This document shows positions 36,116 to 43,841 of a DNA stretch of 64,000 nucleotides, piece after piece. The stretch comes from an uncultured Allomuricauda sp. (GTDB taxonomy: Bacteria; Bacteroidota; Bacteroidia; Flavobacteriales; Flavobacteriaceae): positions 372,001-436,000 of the forward strand of contig NZ_CANLYK010000002.1 of the NCBI RefSeq assembly GCF_947495325.1. The letters are read 5' to 3'. Position 1 is the first letter of the stretch. Each line of letters begins with the position of its first letter. The notes under the pieces were generated by a model. The model saw nothing but the letters and a program-made list of their open reading frames with translations. It was not told where the DNA came from and did not search any database. The translations under genes and the position numbers were made by a program.

Positions 36116-36234
36116 TTTGGATTGGGTTTGATTTTGGGGCAAACGAAAATGGCGTTTTTTTCTGAAATATTAAAGTTTTCAGCCCAAAACATGCCTTTGT
36201 TTAGGATTTCTCCCATTAATTTATAACGTGCTTG

Positions 36235-37425
36235 TTAGCTCAATATTGCAGCTATTCCAGGCAGTGTTCTACCTTCCAAACTCTCTAACATGGCACCTCC
36301 TCCAGTAGAAACATAACTCACTTTGTCTTCAAAGCCAAATTGTTTTACGGCAGCCACTGAATCTCCTCCTCCAACAAGGGAGAATGCTCCTCCTTTGGTT
36401 GCTTCATCAATAGCATCACCCACTGCTATGGTTCCCTTGGCAAAATTCTCCATTTCAAAAACACCAACTGGACCGTTCCATAGTATGGTGTTGGATTCCA
36501 AAATTACTTTCTTGAAGATTTCCAAGGTTTGTGGCCCTGCATCAAGCCCTTGCCATCCATCAGGAATTTCGGTAACATCCATAAATTGGGTGTTGGCATT
36601 ATTATCAAAAGCATCTGCTGCCAAAACATCAACCGGTAAATGAATTTTTACCCCTTTCTCTTCTGCTTGCTTTAAAATGTTCAATGCCAAATCCATTTTA
36701 TCATCCTCACAAATAGAATCGCCAACTCTTCCACCTTGTGCCTTCACAAAGGTGTACGTCATTCCACCACCAATGATAAGATTGTCCACTTTGTCCAAAA
36801 TATTTTCAATAATGGTGATTTTGGAAGAAACCTTGGCCCCCCCCAAAATGGCGGTCACTGGTTTTTCCCCAGTTTGCATTACTTTTTCTATCGCTTTGAT
36901 TTCCTTTGCCAAAAGGTATCCAAAGCATTTGCTTTCGGGAAAATAATTAGCGACTATGGTTGTAGAGGCATGTGCTCTATGTGCTGTTCCAAAGGCATCG
37001 TTTATATAAATGTCCCCATTTTTAGAAAGTTCTTCAGCAAAAGCTGCATCTCCCTTTTCTTCTTCGGCATGAAACCTTAGGTTTTCCAATAACAATACTT
37101 CCCCTACTTGAAGAGATTCAACAGCAGCATTAACCTCATCTCCAACACAATTATCCACAAACTTTACCTGAACCCCTATAATTTCTGATACCTTTTCGCA
37201 AATATGGGACAAGGACATATCAGCATTGACCTGTCCTTTTGGCCTTCCCAAGTGACTCATTAAAATAGCACTTCCGCCATCTTCCAAAACTTTAAGGATG
37301 CTAGGTTTTGCAGCTTCAATTCTGCTGGTATCGGTAACATTGAATTCGGCATCCAAAGGAACATTGAAATCAACTCTGATCAATGCTTTTTTATTTTCAA
37401 AATTGTAATCGTCAATCGTCTTCAT
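36235..37425 (-). CDS. pgk: Phosphoglycerate kinase
   Basis: Pgk, 396 residues, glycolysis, transfers phosphate from 1,3-bisphosphoglycerate to ADP in the cytoplasm. Signature RVDFNVPLD at residues 17-25, [18 protein letters not shown], the hinge [18 protein letters not shown] and the nucleotide motif [10 protein letters not shown] near residue 350, ending LEGRTLPG. Full length. Candidate -7 box TACATTTG on the minus strand (plus 37448-37455), 22 bases upstream of the ATG. Single gene, not with gapA. Confidence 0.97.
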   Translation of the reverse strand: MKTIDDYNFENKKALIRVDFNVPLDAEFNVTDTSRIEAAKPSILKVLEDGGSAILMSHLGRPKGQVNADMSLSHICEKVSEIIGVQVKFVDNCVGDEVNAAVESLQVGEVLLLENLRFHAEEEKGDAAFAEELSKNGDIYINDAFGTAHRAHASTTIVANYFPESKCFGYLLAKEIKAIEKVMQTGEKPVTAILGGAKVSSKITIIENILDKVDNLIIGGGMTYTFVKAQGGRVGDSICEDDKMDLALNILKQAEEKGVKIHLPVDVLAADAFDNNANTQFMDVTEIPDGWQGLDAGPQTLEIFKKVILESNTILWNGPVGVFEMENFAKGTIAVGDAIDEATKGGAFSLVGGGDSVAAVKQFGFEDKVSYVSTGGGAMLESLEGRTLPGIAAILS

Positions 37426-37447
37426 CGGTATATTATTTTGGCAAGAT

Positions 37448-37455
37448 CAAATGTA
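37448..37455 (-). promoter_or_regulatory. -7 promoter box of pgk
   Basis: TACATTTG on the minus strand matches TAnnTTTG, 22 bases before the pgk ATG. No clear -33 TTG at the usual distance. Confidence 0.4.
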
Positions 37456-37518
37456 AAGATTTCCTGCTTTCCAGATTGATAAGGATTATCATATTTTTAG
37501 ACATTCAACAAAAAGAGG

Positions 37519-37552
37519 TTGCATCTTTCAGAATCCAAAAAATGTATCTTTG
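37519..37552 (+). promoter_or_regulatory. Promoter of holB
   Basis: TTG at 37519-37521 and TATCTTTG at 37545-37552 (exact TAnnTTTG), 23 bases apart, at the long end of the usual range. The holB ATG is 5 bases after the box, so the mRNA would be almost leaderless. Confidence 0.45.
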
Positions 37553-37557
37553 ATCTT

Positions 37558-38709
37558 ATGCTGTTTAAAGACGTTCTAGGCCTTGGCCACATTAAAAACC
37601 ATTTAACCACTACTGCCAATTTAGGCAGGGTGGCCCATGCACAATTGTTTGTTGGTCCGGAAGGTTGTGGAACGTTGCCCATGGCCATTGCATATGCGCA
37701 ATATCTGCTTTGCAGTAATGCTGAAGGAGAAAATGATGGGGAAAACGTTGCCTGCAATGCAAAATGCAATTCACTTACCCATCCTGACCTACATTTTGTT
37801 TTTCCTGTTTCCAATTCCGATAAGGTAAAATCCCATGCGGTAAGTAATCATTATCTAGAAGATTGGCGCCAATTTGTAAAGGAACAGCCTTATGGAAATC
37901 TTTTTGACTGGTACCGACTTATCGGCATTGAAAAAAAACAAGGCCAGATTGGGGTTGATGAAGCCCAAGATGTGGTTAAGAAACTATCCCTAAAATCGTA
38001 CGAGGGGGGATATAAGGTTTTAATTATTTGGATGGCGGAAAAAATGAACATCGCATCTTCCAATAAACTGTTGAAACTGATTGAGGAACCTCCGAACAAA
38101 ACTGTGCTGCTTTTAATCGCTGAAGATGAGGAACAAATTATCAATACCATACGATCCCGCTGCCAGATTCTCCATTTTCCGCAACTCTCGGAAAGTGACA
38201 TCTCTGAAGAATTAGTTAAAAGAGGTTCTGTAGAAACCGAAGCCCATTCCATTGCGCAAGAAGCCAATGGGAATTTTAACAAAGCCTTGGACTTGGTCAA
38301 CAAAGACTCCGAAGATTTGGTGTTTGAACGTTGGTTTGTGCAATGGGTGCGGAGCGCATTCAAGGCAAAAGGCAACAAAGGGGCTATCCAAGAATTGATT
38401 CTATGGAGCGATGAAGTTGCAAAGACCGGGAGAGAGGTGCAAAAGCAATTTTTGCATTTTTGCATTACTATTATGCGCCAAGCACTTCTATTAAACTACA
38501 AGGCGGATAAATTGGTTTATCTAAAAATGCATTTAGAAGGATTTGACCTGAAAAAGTTTGCTCCTTTTGTACATGAAAACAATATTTTGGAAATTGTTGA
38601 GGAAATTGAAAAAGCAATTTTTCACGTGGAACGCAACGGAAATTCCAAAATTATTTTTACTGACCTTTCCATTAAACTAACGCGGCTTCTCCATACCAAG
38701 GCTGCATAA
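37558..38709 (+). CDS. holB: DNA polymerase III subunit delta'
   Basis: A 383-residue clamp-loader subunit of the replication machinery. The AAA+ fold is visible, with a degenerate P-loop (GPEGCGTLPMA instead of GxxGxGK[T/S]), as in delta', a zinc-finger-like Cys group (LLC, then ACNAKC), LIIWMAEKMN (Walker B like without ATPase), KLLKLIEEPP and TIRSRCQ (sensor/SRC motif). Start at 37558 puts the family start LFKDVLGL first; a longer frame would run over the promoter. The final part carries FHVERNG, whose DNA includes a parS-like core that codon use explains. Confidence 0.9.
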   Translation: MLFKDVLGLGHIKNHLTTTANLGRVAHAQLFVGPEGCGTLPMAIAYAQYLLCSNAEGENDGENVACNAKCNSLTHPDLHFVFPVSNSDKVKSHAVSNHYLEDWRQFVKEQPYGNLFDWYRLIGIEKKQGQIGVDEAQDVVKKLSLKSYEGGYKVLIIWMAEKMNIASSNKLLKLIEEPPNKTVLLLIAEDEEQIINTIRSRCQILHFPQLSESDISEELVKRGSVETEAHSIAQEANGNFNKALDLVNKDSEDLVFERWFVQWVRSAFKAKGNKGAIQELILWSDEVAKTGREVQKQFLHFCITIMRQALLLNYKADKLVYLKMHLEGFDLKKFAPFVHENNILEIVEEIEKAIFHVERNGNSKIIFTDLSIKLTRLLHTKAA

Positions 38710-38722
38710 AACACATTAAACC

Positions 38723-39118
38723 ATGGAACATTTTACCACATCACCTACAGAAATTCTTTTGCTGATTTTTTTGGCTATTGTTTTCTTACAAAGCGGGATA
38801 GATAAAATTGTGGATTGGAAGGGAAATCTGAGTTGGCTTACTGGGCATTTTTCCAAAACATTTTTAAAAGGAATGGTCCCTGTATTATTGGGAACGGTTT
38901 TGGTTGCCGAAATGGCCTCAGGGATTTTAAGTGTCCTGGGCATTTACGAGTTCTTGTGTTTGGGGGAAAGCCCATTCGCGTTCTATGGGGCTATGTTATC
39001 TGCCATTACCTTATTACTATTACTTTTTGGACAACGGGTAGCAAAAGATTATGAAGGTGCAAAAACAATAGTTATTTACTTGGTTCCAACTTTGTTTTTG
39101 GTGTTTTTACTACAATAA
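38723..39118 (+). CDS. DoxX-like family membrane protein
   Basis: A 131-residue protein with four predicted transmembrane helices, N-terminal ILLLIFLAIVFLQSGIDKI and a following conserved short cytoplasmic WKGN, consistent with DoxX/DoxD-like proteins. Family roles are poorly defined, often in redox or thiosulfate stress. It begins 13 bases after holB and is probably cotranscribed. No catalytic site is visible. Confidence 0.75.
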   Translation: MEHFTTSPTEILLLIFLAIVFLQSGIDKIVDWKGNLSWLTGHFSKTFLKGMVPVLLGTVLVAEMASGILSVLGIYEFLCLGESPFAFYGAMLSAITLLLLLFGQRVAKDYEGAKTIVIYLVPTLFLVFLLQ

Positions 39119-39143
39119 AAAGCCCATTCAAAACGAACGGGCT
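39115..39143 (-). terminator. Rho-independent terminator of the OmpH-like gene
   Basis: Stem AGCCCATTC (39121-39129) with GAACGGGCT (39135-39143), one mismatch, loop AAAAC. On the minus strand it is followed by a run of T (plus AAAAA at 39116-39121), so it mainly ends the gene at 39172-39678. Confidence 0.65.
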
Positions 39144-39171
39144 CTTAGTATGTGTTCAATATTTTTTAAAC

Positions 39172-39678
39172 CTAGTTGCTGTACTTATCATTTAAGATTT
39201 TAAGCATTGCCTCTGTTAAATTCTGTGTTTCCTCACCGTACAAAACTGCTCCTCCGGCACCACCACCCAAGATATAGGTAAAACCATTCGCTTTCCCATA
39301 TGCGCTAATCTCCTTTTTCACCTTGCTTACTAAAGAATCCATTTCAGTTTGGCTGTTCAGCTGAAGTTGTTGCTCTTCCTGCTGTAATTGTTGCCCAACA
39401 AACTGTCCGCGTTGCTGTAATAAGCCATATTCCTCCTGAGCTTTTTTCTGGGACATGCTTTGGGCTTTTGTCTGAAAAGCTTGAAGCTCTATCTGAAATG
39501 CCTGAGAAATACTATCTCTTTTCTTGGTCAACGCATCAACCTTGGTTTGGAATTTAGCCTCAATGTCAGCTTTCTCCCGATAGTCTTCCATCAATTTAAC
39601 ATTGTCTACATATCCAATCTTGTTTTGTTGGCATGCTATGGCGGTTAAGGCGATTGCAAATACTATAAGTTTTTTCAT
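39172..39678 (-). CDS. OmpH/Skp-family periplasmic chaperone (lipoprotein form)
   Basis: A 168-residue protein: signal peptide with lipobox-like LTAIACQQ, then a beta strand (KIGYVDNVKLMEDY), a long coiled coil (about 45-125, Gln/Lys/Glu rich) and the closing core (ANGFTYILGGGAGGAVLYG), the Skp tentacle-and-head layout. It holds outer-membrane proteins in the periplasm. The start at 39678 is preferred to 39702 because the promoter -7 box is at 39700-39707. The Cys after the signal suggests lipidation, unlike soluble E. coli Skp. Confidence 0.85.
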   Translation of the reverse strand: MKKLIVFAIALTAIACQQNKIGYVDNVKLMEDYREKADIEAKFQTKVDALTKKRDSISQAFQIELQAFQTKAQSMSQKKAQEEYGLLQQRGQFVGQQLQQEEQQLQLNSQTEMDSLVSKVKKEISAYGKANGFTYILGGGAGGAVLYGEETQNLTEAMLKILNDKYSN

Positions 39679-39699
39679 CTTTCTCTTTTTAAGGATGCG

Positions 39700-39731
39700 C
39701 AAAAATAGAAAAGCTTTTTGAATGACTACAA
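39700..39731 (-). promoter_or_regulatory. Promoter of the OmpH-like gene
   Basis: On the minus strand TTG (plus CAA 39729-39731), 21 bases, TATTTTTG (plus 39700-39707), an exact TAnnTTTG; the ATG at 39678 follows 21 bases later. Confidence 0.55.
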
Positions 39732-39918
39732 TTATCTTTTCATGAATCCAAAAAACCTTTCACAAGACATATAAGAAATGTTTATTAAGAGTTTTAGTTT
39801 TAATTAACTTTATCTATGAAAATGGCCTTCAGAAGTAGACGCCACAGCGCATTTCTTTTTTTCATAGGGTAATTATGAATGGTAACGGAAGAAGTGATCA
39901 GAATTTGGCTAAAATGAC

Positions 39919-40749
39919 TTAATTCTTCTTTTTTATCACATAAATCAAGGAAGAATATTCTTTGGTTAAGAAAGCGCTAATATTCGACCATAGGCCAACA
40001 AAGAAAGCGCTGATCAAATACAATTTGTTCCCCTTGTACTTTTCTGACAATAGTGAAACATAAAAAGAATCGAAAAGCATGGGGCGGATAGAAACTACTT
40101 CAAAACCATGCCTATCAAAAAGTCTAATAATGGACGCTTTAGAAAAATGCCATAAATGTCTGGGTACATCATAAGCAGCCCAATATTGTTTATAATGTTT
40201 GGCATCGTAAGATTTGTAATTCGGAACGGCAACTACCACTGTTCCCTTTTCTTCTAACAATGCTTCTATGTCCCCTATTCGTTTATTCAAATCTGGTAAA
40301 TGCTCCAAAACATGCCAAAGTGTAATTACATCATACTTTTTTACTTTAAGTGATGTGATGTTTTCCTGAAGCTCTATTCCTTTTTCTGCCGCCTTTGCTC
40401 TCGCTTTACCATTAGGTTCAATTCCCTCACCTTCAAAGCCCATTGAATTGACTTTTGCCAAGAAATCCCCGGTTCCAGCTCCATAATCAAGTACTTTTTT
40501 TGATTTATATGACTGATTATCAATAAGTTGAATCTTTTTTTTAAGACTATATTGTTTTACTTTTTGATATAATCGGTCTGTAAGTGATGCTTTAGAATCG
40601 GTATGTGAGATATATCCCTCACTATCATAATACGGATTGACATCCTTTGGCTTTGGATGTGTTACCAACATTTCCAGTTCTGAGTCATAAAGTAGCTCAA
40701 AGGATTCTTGAGAGACTGAAAAATCTTTAGTTTTTAAATACGACTTCAT
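39919..40749 (-). CDS. Class I SAM-dependent methyltransferase
   Basis: A 276-residue Methyltransf_23-type enzyme. The N-terminal third carries a zinc-free extension with YYDSEGYISHTD, then motif I VLDYGAGTGDFLA (about residues 90-102), motif II EGIEPNGKAR, and VITLWHVLEHLPD, followed by a C-terminal hydrophobic segment (FFVGLWSNI). This type often methylates quinones or surface sugars; the substrate is not known here. The start at 40749 is preferred; the frame opens 60 bases earlier. The 328 bases between it and 41078 hold a parS-like site at its far end and an unsupported 65-codon frame, otherwise nothing clear. Confidence 0.85.
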   Translation of the reverse strand: MKSYLKTKDFSVSQESFELLYDSELEMLVTHPKPKDVNPYYDSEGYISHTDSKASLTDRLYQKVKQYSLKKKIQLIDNQSYKSKKVLDYGAGTGDFLAKVNSMGFEGEGIEPNGKARAKAAEKGIELQENITSLKVKKYDVITLWHVLEHLPDLNKRIGDIEALLEEKGTVVVAVPNYKSYDAKHYKQYWAAYDVPRHLWHFSKASIIRLFDRHGFEVVSIRPMLFDSFYVSLLSEKYKGNKLYLISAFFVGLWSNISAFLTKEYSSLIYVIKKKN

Positions 40750-41055
40750 TGTAGTTATGCGTGGAAATGTATTCTTGTTTAAGATTTCGAAGATACGGTA
40801 AAACCACATCCTTTGAAATTGAATCCTCTCTTAAACAATCTTTTTCCGTGCTACTAAAAACTTCTATTGCTATATACCAATTCCCAATTCTAGAGGAATG
40901 TACATCTTCAAGCATAGGGTCCATTTTCAGTAGTTTGACTTATAATGCCACCAACAAACAAATGGATTAAATTAATTGTCTTGGCTGGAATCTCAACCTC
41001 ATAAAAAGAAAAGTAATGTCTGTTATTCTTAATAGTGAAAGTCTTCTTTTAAGGC

Positions 41056-41077
41056 TTTTGTTCCACGTGGAACAAAA
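41056..41077. other. parS-like palindrome (22 bases)
   Basis: TTTTGTTCCACGTGGAACAAAA is a perfect palindrome. Its central 16 bases, TGTTCCACGTGGAACA (41059-41074), match 14 of 16 positions of the parS consensus TGTTTCACGTGAAACA bound by ParB. It lies in noncoding DNA just after the gene that follows mnmG. A matching site flanks the other side of mnmG at 43427-43440. Confidence 0.6.
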
Positions 41078-41554
41078 TCATCCTTTAACACTCACCTCTA
41101 CATTTAACATCTTGCCCAATTCTGTTGCCTTGGTTCTAGCAATTTCAAGTGATCTTGACCTAAAAACAGTGAAATGTTTGTTTTCATTAAACATTCGAAC
41201 TACATAATCCTTGCCGATTGACTGTTTGCCCATGGCTGCAATAGGGCCCCACTCAGAATCTTTTTTAGTAGAAGAAGAAAATACGCTGATATAGTTTGGG
41301 TGAAAAGAGGGTAAATTTTGTCTAAAAAGTGATAATCCAAATAATTTAAAGTGCTTGTAGTTGGTAAAGCTATTACAAAATTCATATGAAATTGAATATG
41401 CTAATAGTACCACTCCAATAATCAGCATAATGATTATTTGATTTATTTTGGCTACACCCTCATATATTAACATCAGGGTTAATAAAAGTATAAAAAAACC
41501 TAAAATTTTGACTGTGCTGGGTTTAGATTGTTTAAAAAACAGCGATTGTTTCAT
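41078..41554 (-). CDS. Two-helix membrane protein of unknown function
   Basis: A 158-residue protein with two adjacent transmembrane helices near the N terminus (about 17-34, ILGFFILLLTLMLIYEG, and 39-56, IIIMLIIGVVLLAYSIS) and a soluble C-terminal part with FRQNLPSFHPNYISVF and a possible PH-like beta pattern (GKDYVVRMFNENKHFTVFRS). I do not recognise it. Its start overlaps the mnmG stop by 4 bases, so it is translationally coupled to that tRNA-modification gene; this need not mean a shared function. Confidence 0.75.
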   Translation of the reverse strand: MKQSLFFKQSKPSTVKILGFFILLLTLMLIYEGVAKINQIIIMLIIGVVLLAYSISYEFCNSFTNYKHFKLFGLSLFRQNLPSFHPNYISVFSSSTKKDSEWGPIAAMGKQSIGKDYVVRMFNENKHFTVFRSRSLEIARTKATELGKMLNVEVSVKG

Positions 41555-43419
41555 CTACCCAAAAAAACTAAAAGCACACTAACATCAGAAGGAGAAACAC
41601 CGCTTATTCGTGAGGCTTGTGAAATGGTAACGGGGCGTATCGCTTCTAACTTTTCTCTTGCTTCATAAGACAATGATTTCAATTTGGAATAATCAAAACC
41701 TTCCGGAATTTTTACATTCTCCAACCTGTGAAGCTTGTCCGCGTTATTTTTTTCCTTTTCTATATACCCAGAATACTTCACTTGGATCTCCGCTTGTTCC
41801 AGTACTTCTGAATTGAACTTATTCTCTTCCACAAAACTGGAAACAGAGTCCAATTGAAGCATATGGTCCATGGTAACTTTTGGTCTGGAAAAAACTTTAA
41901 AAAGCTTATCGGATTGACGAACCTTTGAAGAAGAAACAGACTCTAAAATAGGGTTTATCTCTTCTGGAGAAAAACTTGTTTTTCTAAAAAAGCTCACGAA
42001 ACTATCAGCTTCTTTTTGTTTTTTCTTCATGCGTTCCATGCGTTCTTTGTTTGCCAATCCAACCTCAAAACTTTTAGGTGTCAAACGCAAATCTGCATTG
42101 TCTTGGCGAAGCAAAGTTCTATATTCGGCTCGAGAAGTGAACATTCGATAGGGCTCTTCCGTTCCCTTTGTAATCAAATCATCAACCAAAACACCTATAT
42201 AAGCCTCGTCCCTTTTCAAAATAAAGGGTTCTTTTTCATTAATCTTTAAATGCGCATTCATCCCCGCCATTAATCCTTGCGAAGCAGCTTCTTCATATCC
42301 AGTAGTTCCGTTAATCTGACCAGCAAAATACAAGTTGTTGACCAACTTGGTTTCCAATGTATGTTTTAGTTGTGTTGGTGGGAAGTAATCATATTCTATT
42401 GCATATCCAGGTCTAAAGAATTTTACATTCTCAAACCCTTTAACTGACTTCAATGCTTTATACTGGACATCCTCTGGCAAGGAAGTAGAAAATCCATTTA
42501 CATATACTTCAACTGTATGCCATCCTTCCGGCTCAACAAAAATCTGATGCGAATCTTTATCTGCAAAGCGATTAATCTTATCCTCAATAGATGGACAATA
42601 TCTAGGTCCTATACTTTTAATTCTTCCATTGAACATTGGAGAGCGATCAAATCCTTCGCGTAATAAATCATGAACTAAAGCACTGGTATGTGTCATATGA
42701 CAATCACGTTGCTCCTTTAGAACAGCAGTCTGCAAATAGGAAAACTTTTCTGGTTTTTCATCACCAGGCTGAAGAATCATTTTAGAATAATCCAAAGAGC
42801 GGCCATCAACTCTGGGTGGTGTTCCTGTTTTCATTCTCCCACTATCAAAACCGAAATCAGCGAGTTGCTCTGTGATTCCAGTAGCGGCCTTCTCGCCAGC
42901 TCTACCGCCTCCAAATTGCTTCTCACCAATATGAATGAGCCCATTTAAAAATGTGCCATTTGTAAGCACTACAGCTTTAGACTTAATATCTATTCCAAGA
43001 GATGTCCTTACGCCAACAACTTTATCTCCTTCAACTAACAAACCAGAAACCATCTCTTGATAGAAATCTGCATTTGGAGTACCTTCTAACGCCAACCTCC
43101 ATTCCTCTGCAAAACGCATTCTATCATTCTGGGCTCTTGGACTCCACATTGCAGGTCCTTTAGATTTATTCAGCATTTTAAACTGAATAGCAGACTTGTC
43201 CGTAATAATTCCGCTATAACCGCCGAGCGCATCAATCTCACGAACAATTTGTCCTTTAGCAATTCCGCCCATGGCCGGATTACAGGACATCTGTCCAATG
43301 GTCTGAAGGTTCATCGTAACCAGCAAAGTTTTAGACCCCATATTGGCAGCCGCAGCCGTTGCCTCGGCCCCTGCATGGCCTCCACCAACTACAATTACGT
43401 CATACTCTTTCTCAAACAT
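41551..43419 (-). CDS. mnmG: tRNA uridine-5-carboxymethylaminomethyl modification enzyme MnmG (GidA)
   Basis: Full-length 622-residue MnmG, the FAD- and NADH-dependent subunit that with MnmE makes (c)mnm5U at the wobble base of several tRNAs. N-terminal GGGHAGAEATAAAAN (FAD), MSCNPAMGGIAKGQIVREIDALGG, RMKTGTPPRVDGRS and GQINGTTGYEEAASQG are all characteristic; the C terminus holds the MnmE-binding helices (ISGVSPSDVSVLLVFL). It stands between ybeY and an unknown membrane protein. Near-origin position of gidA is common in bacteria, in keeping with the parS-like sites on both sides. Confidence 0.97.
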   Translation of the reverse strand: MFEKEYDVIVVGGGHAGAEATAAAANMGSKTLLVTMNLQTIGQMSCNPAMGGIAKGQIVREIDALGGYSGIITDKSAIQFKMLNKSKGPAMWSPRAQNDRMRFAEEWRLALEGTPNADFYQEMVSGLLVEGDKVVGVRTSLGIDIKSKAVVLTNGTFLNGLIHIGEKQFGGGRAGEKAATGITEQLADFGFDSGRMKTGTPPRVDGRSLDYSKMILQPGDEKPEKFSYLQTAVLKEQRDCHMTHTSALVHDLLREGFDRSPMFNGRIKSIGPRYCPSIEDKINRFADKDSHQIFVEPEGWHTVEVYVNGFSTSLPEDVQYKALKSVKGFENVKFFRPGYAIEYDYFPPTQLKHTLETKLVNNLYFAGQINGTTGYEEAASQGLMAGMNAHLKINEKEPFILKRDEAYIGVLVDDLITKGTEEPYRMFTSRAEYRTLLRQDNADLRLTPKSFEVGLANKERMERMKKKQKEADSFVSFFRKTSFSPEEINPILESVSSSKVRQSDKLFKVFSRPKVTMDHMLQLDSVSSFVEENKFNSEVLEQAEIQVKYSGYIEKEKNNADKLHRLENVKIPEGFDYSKLKSLSYEAREKLEAIRPVTISQASRISGVSPSDVSVLLVFLGR

Positions 43420-43421
43420 AT

Positions 43422-43841
43422 CTAACGTTCCACGTGGAACAATTTTATCTTTTCTTCTTCCTTCTTCCTCATTAACCTCTGCTCTTCATTAGTCTTATCT
43501 CCAAAGCCAATTAAGTGTAGCACACCATGACTCATAACCCTCAAAAGTTCATCTTCCATACTTACTTTGTAGGCCCCAGCATTATCCATTACTCTTTCTA
43601 TTGAGATAAAAATATCTCCAGAAAGTGTTTTCCCATTTGAATAATCAAAGGTGATAATATCCGTAAAAGTGTCGTGATTTAAATACTTCTGATTGATGTT
43701 CAACAAATACGAATCCGAGCAAAAAATATAGTCCAATTGTCCCACTGAAAAACTCTCAGTTTCAACAACTCTAGTAATCCAATCGGAATATTTGGTTTTG
43801 TCCTCTAAAACGAATTCTGATTCAAAATGGAACTCAATCAT
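43422..43841 (-). CDS. ybeY: Endoribonuclease YbeY (rRNA maturation factor)
   Basis: A 139-residue YbeY, zinc-dependent RNase for 16S rRNA 3'-end maturation and ribosome quality control. Conserved elements: NQKYLNHDTFTDIITFDYS and MSHGVLHLIGFGDKTNEEQ. The usual third zinc His of HxxxHxxxxxH is replaced by Asp in GFGDK, as I recall for Bacteroidota homologues. Its last codons contain the parS-like palindrome 43427-43440, so the C-terminal FHVER and the DNA site are encoded together. Overlaps the DUF4175 gene stop by 8 bases. Confidence 0.92.
   Translation of the reverse strand: MIEFHFESEFVLEDKTKYSDWITRVVETESFSVGQLDYIFCSDSYLLNINQKYLNHDTFTDIITFDYSNGKTLSGDIFISIERVMDNAGAYKVSMEDELLRVMSHGVLHLIGFGDKTNEEQRLMRKKEEEKIKLFHVER
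43427..43440. other. parS-like palindrome in the 3' end of ybeY
   Basis: GTTCCACGTGGAAC, a perfect 14-base palindrome, the same core as at 41056-41077. It overlaps the last codons of ybeY and stands just before the mnmG start (43419). Together the two sites flank mnmG. Confidence 0.5.

Noticed and set aside
38618..38633. parS-like sequence in holB
   Set aside because: Two mismatches to TGTTTCACGTGGAACA and inside codons for FHVER; kept only as weak support for the better sites.
40727..40924. A 65-codon minus-strand frame upstream of the methyltransferase gene
   Set aside because: It looks hydrophilic and not absurd as a protein, but it overlaps the methyltransferase start by 23 bases, has no recognisable family or promoter, and can arise by chance in this DNA.
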